Shown piece by piece: positions 1 through 7,092 of a stretch of DNA of 15,241 nucleotides; positions within the stretch are counted from its first letter, which is position 1, and each line of letters begins with the position of its first letter. Position numbers and translations under genes: made by a program. Below the pieces are notes generated by a model, which searched no databases, was not told the origin of the DNA, and saw only the letters and a program-made list of their open reading frames with translations. The stretch is from positions 1 to 15,241 of the forward strand of contig JANBQS010000575.1 of NCBI GenBank assembly GCA_027577415.1. Direction: 5' to 3'. This DNA comes from Coemansia sp. RSA 922 (Eukaryota > Kickxellomycota > Kickxellomycetes > Kickxellales > Kickxellaceae).

Positions 1-2585
1 CCTGACTGCTCAAACGCATATTGTGCTGCCTGGTTGCTGCCCACCACGCGGAAATCTGTGATAACTGGATTGAGCCCAGCCCCGCCATGCTCGTGGCTGT
101 TATGATAAGGCAAAGCGTGCTCAAACGCATAGTCCGCCAGGCTGTCACGATTGTCCTCCACGCCAGGCCCATTGACACTACTAGTGGCCTCTGCGCTTTC
201 AAGCGCCGCGACCATTGCCGGGTCGATATTTGGAAGGAGGTGCATGTCGAAATTCGCTGGAACTTCTGGCTGAGCCTCGGGTGCGTAGTACGATGCCCTG
301 CCAAGTGCCCCACCACTCGCCATAGACGTCAGTGGCCGCCGATCAGCGCGAGTGCTGTACGTGGGCCGCCGACCTAGACGATTGCCCATATTCGACATAC
401 TAGGCTGAGAGCGTATCGCTTGCTGCTGCTGTTGCTGCTGCTTCGGAGTATTCGCGTTCATCGGCAACTCACTGGAGCCAAAGTCACGGTCATTGTCATA
501 GTCGTCGCTTGGATAGGGGAATCCATGCTGGGCTGCCAGTCCAAGTGGGAGGGGCTCCTCAGCTTGGTTCAGGTCCTGCTCGCCATAGCTGCCAAAGGCC
601 ACGCTTTGAATCGACGGCCGCTGGAGCTGGCTGGCCGAGCTGCGTAGGCTAACATTGTCCATTGGACCGCTAGTGGAATCGGCGCCAACATTTGGCTCGG
701 CAAAGTCGGGCTCTGTCGCATACGCCACACCACCACTGCCTCCAATATATGCACTAGCCGCATGCCCGCTTGACACTCCAAAGCTAAACTGGGAGCGACC
801 ACCTGGCTCATCGTCATCAGTGGGACTCGACTCTACTGCTAGCGGCGAGGCTCCAGCTGGCGAGTTTGAGCGAGGCGTCACCCACGCATCAGGGAGCGCC
901 GCACGGTTGCCGTGTGCTGCGCTCCTGCGACTAAAGGATGTCGACTGCTCGTCGCCAGGCATCGAATCTTTGGCTCGGTCGTCCAGCGCCGATGTAAACT
1001 CGGGACGGGCCAAAGAGTCGCTACCAGCGCCAGCCTGAGCCATGTCTTCTAGCGTAATAGTGCCTACGCCACTGGCAATCGTCGCAGCGTGGTCAGTCGT
1101 CGTTGAACTATGCATAGAGTACCGCCCTCCAAACCTCTCTGCGCCGTCAGAGGTGCCTACCTCGCTGCTGCTCGCTTGGTCGTCCTCGGCAGAGTGAATT
1201 CCAGAGACGGGCGACAGGCTGGCAGTGTTTTCTTGGTAGCGAGTCTTCCCAGACTGCTTGGGCATGCGAATGGTGTCAGTGAATGTGCTTCCGTCACTAA
1301 AGTTTGCCGCACCAAAGTGTCCGACTGTCGGTGTATCAGGCGTAAGCATGTTGACGCTTGACGGAGCGTCGTATACACCGGGTCTGGGCCCGTTTAGTCC
1401 CGACGTGCTAGTGGACCGTGGCACTGGCAAGCGCATCTCTGGCCGCTGAATGCCCATAGGCCCTTGCCCATTGGTAAGTGCCACGCCTGGTAATTGCAAG
1501 TCGGGGTGACCATCGCCTTGGTACATATTGGCCTGGTCAGCGGGAAGACGCTTGGCATCGGCCTGGCGCGATATTTGCCGCCGCAAGTCGTCCGCCCGCG
1601 CATGCTGGTAGTCGCCACCTCTTGCCGGTCCGCCATTGACGTAGGGATGCAAGCTTGTCGCCACAGATTCAATCGGAGCACCAGACAATGCGTCTCTAGC
1701 CTCATTTGAAGGGGGCACAGGCTGTTTGACAATACCCGGGCTGACTCCAGACGAACTGACTCCAGCTGGACTGAGACCATCAAGGTCGTCCAGAATGCCA
1801 TCGCTGCTGCTGTCGTCGTCCGAGTACAGCTCCTGATTAGCTCGCGACAGCTGAGACCCATAGGGGTCCATGATATCGCTAAGCACGTTGTACGCGCGAC
1901 CCGAGGTCAGTTCGTCGTCGTACTCAGCACCTTCGACGCTAATAGATGGAGCAATGGGGTAGGCAGTGCGGCTGTCCTCTGGTAGCTCTGGTACGGGAAG
2001 CGCTGGCACTGGTGGTGCGCCCGCTCCATACCCAAACTGCGAGAGCCCATTTGATGTACCTCCGCTCGCACCTCCCATTTGGCCAGTGGAGCTGCTCTTT
2101 GACAACGCCTGCAAGTCCATGTCATCATCGTCAAAATCGTCTAGTAGGGCGTCAAAGTTGATGCCGGGCTTCCGGAAGCCAACTACAGTCGATTTGCGCG
2201 CGTCGTAGAACGCCTTGGTGTCCACTATTCCGCTCCGAGTCCCTACAGCAGGTCTTGTTTGAATGCCACCCGCTGGAGACTGTAACGTGGTTGCCGCCGG
2301 TGGAGGGCTGTCGCTACCAACTCTCATGGCAGAAAAGTCACAGTTGACTCCCTCGTTACCCGTAGTAAAAGTGCGGGGAGTATTGCTTAGCATCACGGGT
2401 ACTCCAGACATATCCTGAGCAGCACTGATGCTTGACTGGTAGTCCTGTACGATCTTTGCCATGCGCTTGTCATAGCCCTTCTGCGTGATGTCGCCATCCA
2501 TGAACTCTTGCTGAATATCGCGTATTTGCGCCTGGTACGCCAGAGGCAGCTCCTCGAACGCGGGTAAACCGCTACCGCTGTCCAT
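1..2585 (-). CDS. DIP2/Mug62-like protein, N-terminal part (runs off left edge)
   Basis: Reading the minus strand from the ATG at 2585-2583 gives at least 861 codons without a stop, continuing past base 1. Residues about 6-50 contain LPLAYQAQIRDIQQEF and GDITQKGYDKRMAKI, which match the DMAP1-binding domain at the N-terminus of DIP2 proteins. The rest is a Ser/Pro/Gly/Asp-rich, probably disordered linker with an acidic patch (LLDDFDDDDMD), many SP/TP sites and a Q7 tract at residues 716-722 (bases 420-440). In the family (animal DIP2, fission-yeast Mug62, budding-yeast Cmr2) such an N-terminus precedes two adenylation/FAAL-like domains, and DIP2 has been linked to diacylglycerol homeostasis; those domains would lie left of the window. 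The frame is also open upstream, with an earlier ATG at 2681-2679 adding 32 residues before a TAG near 2775. I prefer 2585 because the domain starts almost at once. The coding frame is certain; the family call is good but rests on the first 50 residues. Confidence 0.82.
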   Translation of the reverse strand, partial: MDSGSGLPAFEELPLAYQAQIRDIQQEFMDGDITQKGYDKRMAKIVQDYQSSISAAQDMSGVPVMLSNTPRTFTTGNEGVNCDFSAMRVGSDSPPPAATTLQSPAGGIQTRPAVGTRSGIVDTKAFYDARKSTVVGFRKPGINFDALLDDFDDDDMDLQALSKSSSTGQMGGASGGTSNGLSQFGYGAGAPPVPALPVPELPEDSRTAYPIAPSISVEGAEYDDELTSGRAYNVLSDIMDPYGSQLSRANQELYSDDDSSSDGILDDLDGLSPAGVSSSGVSPGIVKQPVPPSNEARDALSGAPIESVATSLHPYVNGGPARGGDYQHARADDLRRQISRQADAKRLPADQANMYQGDGHPDLQLPGVALTNGQGPMGIQRPEMRLPVPRSTSTSGLNGPRPGVYDAPSSVNMLTPDTPTVGHFGAANFSDGSTFTDTIRMPKQSGKTRYQENTASLSPVSGIHSAEDDQASSSEVGTSDGAERFGGRYSMHSSTTTDHAATIASGVGTITLEDMAQAGAGSDSLARPEFTSALDDRAKDSMPGDEQSTSFSRRSAAHGNRAALPDAWVTPRSNSPAGASPLAVESSPTDDDEPGGRSQFSFGVSSGHAASAYIGGSGGVAYATEPDFAEPNVGADSTSGPMDNVSLRSSASQLQRPSIQSVAFGSYGEQDLNQAEEPLPLGLAAQHGFPYPSDDYDNDRDFGSSELPMNANTPKQQQQQQQAIRSQPSMSNMGNRLGRRPTYSTRADRRPLTSMASGGALGRASYYAPEAQPEVPANFDMHLLPNIDPAMVAALESAEATSSVNGPGVEDNRDSLADYAFEHALPYHNSHEHGGAGLNPVITDFRVVGSNQAAQYAFEQS

Positions 2586-3502
2586 TTGACTGGTTTCGTG
2601 TATGTCTACAAAGAAGGCTGTTGAATTTAGGAGAAATTCGAGTCTCGTGTGAATTAGGGCAAAGTCACCTTTGTACGGCATTATTGGCACAGTAGGCTGC
2701 TTCGAGCTCCACAGTGTCAGCCATGAGGTGGCGGATGAAAGAACACGCGGGTAGAGAGGAGGCCATCCCTACTGACGTAGAGGGAATAAGGCAATACATG
2801 GGGGGGGGAAAGAATAGAGACTGGGGAGCAGTAATGTGGGGGAGAGGGAGAGCGAGCTAGGCGCACCAAGTGTTCAGGGTTCCTTGGATTACGGCTTGTC
2901 ATAGGTCAAGACAAGTACCAAGCCCAAATGTTTACATATCCAGGCAGTAGCGACATGTGCTGGTATGCCTATTCTGCCAGGACAATACGTAGGAGGGGCG
3001 GCATGTGGCCTGGTTCTTCCAGAGGGCGCAGACACTGCAAGCCGATTGACGGTATAGGTCTCAGGCGGCACCAAAATCAAGCCCACGGTCTGCTAAATCG
3101 TTATATATAAGCCAGGCTACATACTCGTGCTAACCTATCGACTGTTGATAGTAGGTTGTACTTACCACAAGCCCAAGTGTGTCGCTAACTGCTACGAGTC
3201 AGTTCAAAGCAAGCCAGAGAGTTAGCTCGGCGTTCGTCGGTTAGCGCAAATGGATAGACGGGCTGCCAAAAATATTCAGCAAGCCCTAAATTAATAATTT
3301 GAAGAAAAAAGAATTAGCGAAGAATTTGAAAAGAAAGGAAGCAAAGTCACCAAACATAGCCAGGGCCTATCGCATGGGATCAGGGCGCCTCACGCCCTTT
3401 CCACGATTTACGCAGGCCGTCGATCCACTTTTTTCACATTATCTTACACGAATGCATTGGTTGCAGGACACGCCTTGTCCTTCAGCTCAGCGGGAGCACG
3501 CT
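2586..3502. other. Intergenic: upstream region of the DIP2-like gene and 3' flank of Med8
   Basis: No convincing gene is visible in these 917 bases; short ORFs on both strands have no recognisable composition. On the minus strand the stretch 2760-2870 is pyrimidine-rich (C9 at 2808-2800, several C runs), as expected for a core promoter or leader. A TGACGT half-site (ATF/CREB-like) sits at 2773-2778. A strong minus-strand splice donor GGTAAGT lies at 3166-3160, and acceptor-like sequences occur just before the DIP2 start, so a leader intron is possible. TATATATAAG occurs near 3101-3110 on the plus strand with no evident gene after it. Confidence 0.6.
3160..3166 (-). promoter_or_regulatory. Candidate 5' splice donor of a leader intron of the DIP2-like gene
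   Basis: The minus strand reads GTG|GTAAGTACAACC here, a near-ideal donor. The 80 bases of minus strand before it contain no ATG, so it would end a noncoding exon. Possible acceptors before the DIP2-like ATG are TTCAACAG (near 2612) and TTTGTAG (near 2602), giving an intron of roughly 550 bases. This is inferred from splice-site form alone. The donor may equally be unused. Confidence 0.3.
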
Positions 3503-4117
3503 CTACGATCTCGCTCCAGTGGACGTAAAGGCAAGGACATCCTCGAGTGCGACCGGCCTTTCAACTGTGCGCGGCTCTGCCTCCTCTTCAGATGTAGCAG
3601 TAGGCTTTTTCTGAGGCTCGGCTTCCAGCATGCCCTGAAGCAGCGAGTCGACGGTCTCAGTATGCTTCTTCTGGAGGTACAGAAAAGAGTTCATAGCCGT
3701 AATAGCAAGCGACTCGTGCATATCAGCTCTGGCCATCCAGTCCAGCTTTTTGTCATGCTGCATTTCAACTTCAATATCCGCCCAGATCTGCTCCTCCTCT
3801 TGCTCAATCTCGGGCGCCAGCTTGGTGCGCAACAATACCGACAAAATGTTTTGCTCGTGAATGCCGCTAGGCCTCGTTTTGGGCGCCACCGCCATCTCTC
3901 GCAGCAGAACAGCATGCTTCTTACTAACTGCCTGATTGAGCACTGCGTACTTGGCCGCCAGCACGTTGAACTTGCTCAACAGGTCTGGCCACGACACCAG
4001 CGTCGGATTGTCAGGCGTTGGCCGGGTCTCGAGAATCACGGCCGAAAACGACTCGTGCAGCTGCTGCAGCTGCCGACGTAGCATTTCTAGCTCAGCAATA
4101 TTTGAGTGGTCGTCCAT
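3503..4117 (-). CDS. MED8: Mediator of RNA polymerase II transcription subunit 8
   Basis: This is a 204-residue ORF with an ATG at 4117-4115 and a TAG at 3505-3503. It contains the Med8 pattern: an N-terminal helix (residues 7-30, LEMLRRQLQQLHESF), then LVSWPDLLSKFNVLAAKY (40-57), then a long helix with a hydrophobic heptad (58-75). The IHEQNILSVLLRTKLAPEIE block (86-105) matches the conserved stretch before the acidic linker. Med8 is a head-module subunit that bridges Med18/Med20 to the core through a C-terminal helix; residues 130-165 (LAITAMNSFLYLQKK) could be that helix region. The tail is acidic and low in complexity (SEEEAEPRTVERP). Length fits fungal Med8 (about 200-280 residues). It lies 299 bp downstream of tropomyosin on the same strand, with no sign of co-transcription. 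The longer plus-strand ORF across it is antisense noise. Confidence 0.85.
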   Translation of the reverse strand: MDDHSNIAELEMLRRQLQQLHESFSAVILETRPTPDNPTLVSWPDLLSKFNVLAAKYAVLNQAVSKKHAVLLREMAVAPKTRPSGIHEQNILSVLLRTKLAPEIEQEEEQIWADIEVEMQHDKKLDWMARADMHESLAITAMNSFLYLQKKHTETVDSLLQGMLEAEPQKKPTATSEEEAEPRTVERPVALEDVLAFTSTGARS

Positions 4118-4416
4118 AGCTCATAAAGTAAAATAGAGACGAAGATAGACTTTAGAGTGCTATTTGAGTCAGCCCGCAGTCCGCAATGGCGATGATCCAG
4201 CCACTGAGCAAAGGTAGACAGTAAATATGGGCTCTACTTGCCTTTGAATCGGGTGTCTCTCTCGCACACGATACGTCAAAAAAAGGCACAGGTGGTGCCA
4301 ATAAAAAAAGGTATGTATTTCCTAATGCTCATAGCAACGGAGCAAGTATTGATAAGAGAGTAAGAAAATATGTAGCTGATAGAGTGAGAAACTGACAGGC
4401 CAACAGAGCGCTGTAC

Positions 4417-5240
4417 TCAGAGGTCACTCAGCGAGTTCAATGTGCGCTCAAGCTCGTCCTTGGCCTCAGCAAAGTCCTTGTGCAGGTTTTCGTACTTCAG
4501 CTCCAGACGTTCCTTGTCCTTCTCGTGCTGAATGATGGTGCGCTGGAGCTTCTCGTTCTCGAGATCAAGCCTGCGGGCGCTACAAAAGAAAAGAGCAAGC
4601 CAATAAGAAGCAGTATACACAGGTGATTTGTGTTGGCCTCGCAGTTAGTTTATGTGCTAGCACTGGCCCAACAACATGAGCTCTGTCATGCTCGATCAAG
4701 GAACTTACTTTTCCAGCGCATCGCGGAGCTGAGTCTCAGTACTATCCAGCTTATCCTCCAGAGTGTCGACCTTCCTGATCAGAACGTCGCTCTGGTTCAG
4801 AGTGGCCTCGCTGTCCTTCTGAAGCTGCTTAGCCTCAGAGAGCTGAGCGTCTCTGCGATCGGCCTCAGCCTCCAGCAGCGCGATGCGGTTCTGCAGCGAA
4901 ACAAGCTCTTGCTCGCGCTCGGTCTGCTGGTTGCTAAACTTCTTGAGTGCGTCTTCGGCAGTGTCAGCACGCCCATTGGCGGCCTCGGCCTCAGCGCGCA
5001 GGGAGTTAATCTTCTATATGCCCAATTGAGTATACACCATCAGTCACAAATTAGAAAGATTGGCTGGAGAGTGAGAGAGCAAGGCAGATTGCCTGGTCAG
5101 GGCAAAATTCACTCAGATGGAATAAAGTCAAAGCACTAACTACGAATCCAGCCCTCTGGATTCAGTAAAGAATAAATGCATAAAGTAGCCATGCAATTAC
5201 TGCTACTTGGTGAATTGCTTACATCGCGGAGTTTGTCCAT
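4417..5240 (-). CDS. Tropomyosin (three exons, 161 residues)
   Basis: Exons on the minus strand are 5240-5223, 5013-4709 and 4579-4417 (TGA at 4419-4417). Introns are GTAAGC..ATATAG (209 nt, phase 0 after codon 6) and GTAAGT..TTGTAG (129 nt, phase 2 within Asn108). The spliced product begins MDKLRDKINSLRAEAEAANG and ends ELERTLNSLSDL. It is coiled coil throughout, with a clear a/d heptad and no Pro. Its length of exactly 161 equals that of Cdc8 and Tpm2, which span four actin subunits. Fungal tropomyosin polymerises along formin-made actin cables and rings and supports myosin V transport and cytokinesis. The Met-Asp start is a known NatB acetylation context, which in yeast strengthens actin binding. 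All splice sites fit and the frame stays open, so the model is nearly certain. The gene is divergent from PNP across a 447 bp promoter. Confidence 0.96.
4580..4708 (-). other. Tropomyosin intron 2
   Basis: The 129 nt intron starts with an ideal GTAAGT donor at 4708 and ends TTTTGTAG at 4580 after a pyrimidine-rich tract. Splicing restores the coiled-coil frame as ..RDALEN|ARRLDLENEK.., with the Asn codon divided AA|C. Confidence 0.92.
5014..5222 (-). other. Tropomyosin intron 1, with internal perfect hairpin
   Basis: The 209 nt intron starts GTAAGC at 5222 and ends ATATAG at 5014, and splits the gene after codon 6. Inside it, GAATCCAG (5144-5151) and CTGGATTC (5156-5163) form a perfect 8-bp stem with a 4-nt loop. 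The hairpin could shorten the effective distance between splice sites, but this is inference. Confidence 0.85.
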
Positions 5241-5687
5241 GGCAGGTATGAGTAGGGAATTGGCAAATATTAAAAAAGAAAGAAAGTCAGATGAAGAGAT
5301 GAGAAATGCACAACCTAAAGGGGGTTAGCACTGTGAAGCGACCTGGAGGATCCTCTCAGTCGGCGGCGCTCAGGGAGCGGAGGACGCAAGGCCAGCTGAC
5401 GCATGCGATGCTCTGCCACGCCTGCTGTTCCTTTGGTTGGTGATTTGTTGTGGCTAATTTCTGGCTGAGGAACTTTGACTTATTCGCCCCCCTTGTCCGA
5501 ATCGTGATTAAAAAAAGGATCGATCTCACTCGGCTCGAGTGAGCCACTCGAGTTGGGAAATCCTCGCTTTCTGGTGCGATGGAGAAAGCCGCAACGAATA
5601 TCACGACATCCTTCCTTCCTTTCCTAGTTATCTTCTTTTTTTTTTATTCATTTCAGTACACCTTATCGCTTTGTAGACACTATACAC
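5241..5687. promoter_or_regulatory. Bidirectional promoter between tropomyosin (-) and PNP (+)
   Basis: These 447 bases separate the two divergent start codons. They contain no gene. Visible elements are an alternating cluster of CACTCG/CGAGTG motifs at 5525-5552 and a T-rich tract with TTTCAG around 5632-5656, next to the PNP leader. An upstream ATG at 5579 opens a 68-codon reading frame overlapping the PNP start; it would matter only for transcripts starting upstream of it. Confidence 0.75.
5525..5552. repeat. Overlapping inverted repeats (CACTCG/CGAGTG cluster)
   Basis: Three copies of the hexamer alternate in orientation: CACTCG 5527-5532, CGAGTG 5536-5541 and CACTCG 5545-5550, at 9-bp spacing. 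They produce two overlapping perfect 8-bp inverted repeats with 3-nt centres (5525-5532/5536-5543 and 5534-5541/5545-5552) and two CTCGAG palindromes. The layout suggests a dimeric factor site or a small cruciform in the shared promoter. The factor is unknown. Confidence 0.7.
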
Positions 5688-6611
5688 ATGGAGCATATCC
5701 CTTACGAGACTTACATCCAGTCGGCCGACTACGTCCAGGCCCAGCTGGACGGCTTTGTGCCAGAAATCGGCATTGTCTGTGGTAGCGGGCTAAGCAGCTT
5801 GGCTGATACGCTTGAGGGCAATGTCATCGTTGTCAAATACGACTCGATTCCCGGCTTTGTGCGCAGCACTGTCGAGGGTCACAAGGGCCAGCTGGTGTTT
5901 GGCATGCTGGCCGGCAAGCGCGTAGTCTGCATGCAGGGCCGGTTCCACTGCTATGAGGGCTATACCGCCCAGCAGGCGACTTTCCCAATTCGCGTGCTGC
6001 ACCTGATTGGAGTCAAGGTCCTGATAGTGACCAACGCGGCTGGCGGAATCAACTCCAAGTACGAGGTTGGCGATGTCACGCTGATTGCTGACCACTTGTC
6101 GCTTCCTGGCATTGCCGGCAGCAACGCGCTTATCGGACCCAACATTAACGAGTTTGGCTTGCGCTTCACGTCCATCTCTGACATCTACACGCCTCGCCTG
6201 CGTCGCATAGCCGCAAAGGTCTACTTGACGCACACGCACCTGCGCGAGGAGCGCGAGTTCCGCTTGCACGAGGGTGTCTACGGCTGGTGCTACGGCCCGT
6301 GCTTTGAATCCCGCGCCGAACTGCGTGCGCTCAAGACCCTGGGCGCTGATCTCGCTGGCATGAGCACGGTTCCCGAAACAGTCGTTGCTAAACACTGTGG
6401 CATGGAAGTTCTCGCCATGTCGCTGGTCACCAACAAGTGCGTCGACCGCCGCGAGCCCGATACCATCGAGTCTGTCAAGGCCGAGATGGCTGGCCAGGTG
6501 CAAGAGGTTGTGATCGAGGAGTTCCCTCACCACGAAGAAGTGTTGGCTGCCGCTGCGGCACGCACCTCTGACATCCAAGAGTTTGTCAGATGTATCGTCA
6601 GAGAAATCTAA
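5688..6611 (+). CDS. Purine nucleoside phosphorylase
   Basis: Intronless 307-residue ORF of the trimeric PNP/MTAP family, which splits inosine and guanosine with phosphate into base and ribose 1-phosphate in the cytosolic purine salvage pathway. Landmarks align with human PNP: phosphate-site Ser33 in CGSGLSSL, His65 in VEGHKGQ, Arg85/His87/Tyr89 in GRFHCYEGY and Ala117 in TNAAGGIN. Nucleoside-site Phe206/Glu207 lie in GPCFES, Met225 in GMSTVPE, Asn249 in TNK and His282 in HHEEVLAA. The Glu plus Asn pair indicates 6-oxopurine preference rather than methylthioadenosine phosphorylase. Length fits the family (about 290-310). The ATG at 5688 is supported by the immediate start of conserved sequence. 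The next gene to the right is convergent. Confidence 0.97.
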   Translation: MEHIPYETYIQSADYVQAQLDGFVPEIGIVCGSGLSSLADTLEGNVIVVKYDSIPGFVRSTVEGHKGQLVFGMLAGKRVVCMQGRFHCYEGYTAQQATFPIRVLHLIGVKVLIVTNAAGGINSKYEVGDVTLIADHLSLPGIAGSNALIGPNINEFGLRFTSISDIYTPRLRRIAAKVYLTHTHLREEREFRLHEGVYGWCYGPCFESRAELRALKTLGADLAGMSTVPETVVAKHCGMEVLAMSLVTNKCVDRREPDTIESVKAEMAGQVQEVVIEEFPHHEEVLAAAAARTSDIQEFVRCIVREI

Positions 6612-7092
6612 GATGTCTTTTATTTGTTGAAATAGTACACTCGATATTATAAGGGGGAAAGAAAACTAGCTGGGCTTGCTCTACAAAGCACAAACATGAA
6701 AGAATAGCGCGATTTAGTACGAAGGACTGTTGCTATGAAAAGATGTATGCGGTTTGGCTCAGGATATATGCGAACACAAGCGATTTCTCAGATTAAAAAT
6801 ATACGGTATGGTTGTCAACACGAGCGACCAAAGTCACCTCTGACTGACGTGCAAATGTCTTGTAAAAATAGCTATCATCATTGAAGTGCCTAGATAAACG
6901 GGCTAGAGCGAAATCGCTACATACCATGAAGCCAATCAATAAGAAAAAATACATTAAAAAAGCCAACGTGGAAAAGAGAGAGACGACAACTGGAAAACTG
7001 GGATTATTCGAAAGTGCCAGGATTTTTTTTTTCAGTTGTGAGCTGATCCGATAGATAGTTGATCAGTGCCCAACCGAAAATAAAAAAGATGA
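6612..7092. other. Intergenic between convergent PNP and glutaredoxin genes
   Basis: These 481 bases are A/T-rich, with several poly-A and poly-T tracts, for example the T10 run near 7023-7032, and no coding pattern on either strand. They should hold the 3' ends of both genes. No clear AATAAA is present close to either stop codon, which is common in fungi. Nothing else was seen. Confidence 0.6.

Noticed and set aside
655..1038. Plus-strand ORFs across 21-2208
   Set aside because: The minus strand is open without a stop over the whole stretch and starts with a recognisable domain; the plus-strand frames are shadows.
2800..2848. Four G runs (G9, G4, G5, G3), possible G-quadruplex
   Set aside because: Loops of 14 and 11 bases make a stable intramolecular quadruplex unlikely; the G9 run alone is not evidence.
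3157..3170. ACTTACC resembling the 5' end of U1 snRNA
   Set aside because: No Sm site or U1 stem-loop I/II sequence follows; it is better read as a minus-strand splice donor.
3242..3253. Perfect tRNA box A consensus (TAGCGCAAATGG)
   Set aside because: No box B (GGTTCGANTCC) follows within a reasonable distance and no cloverleaf can be drawn.
3299..4081. 260-codon plus-strand ORF
   Set aside because: Antisense to Med8; begins without a good ATG context and has no protein-like pattern, while the minus frame matches Med8.
5790..6578. 262-codon minus-strand ORF
   Set aside because: Antisense shadow of PNP, whose active-site residues are all present on the plus strand.
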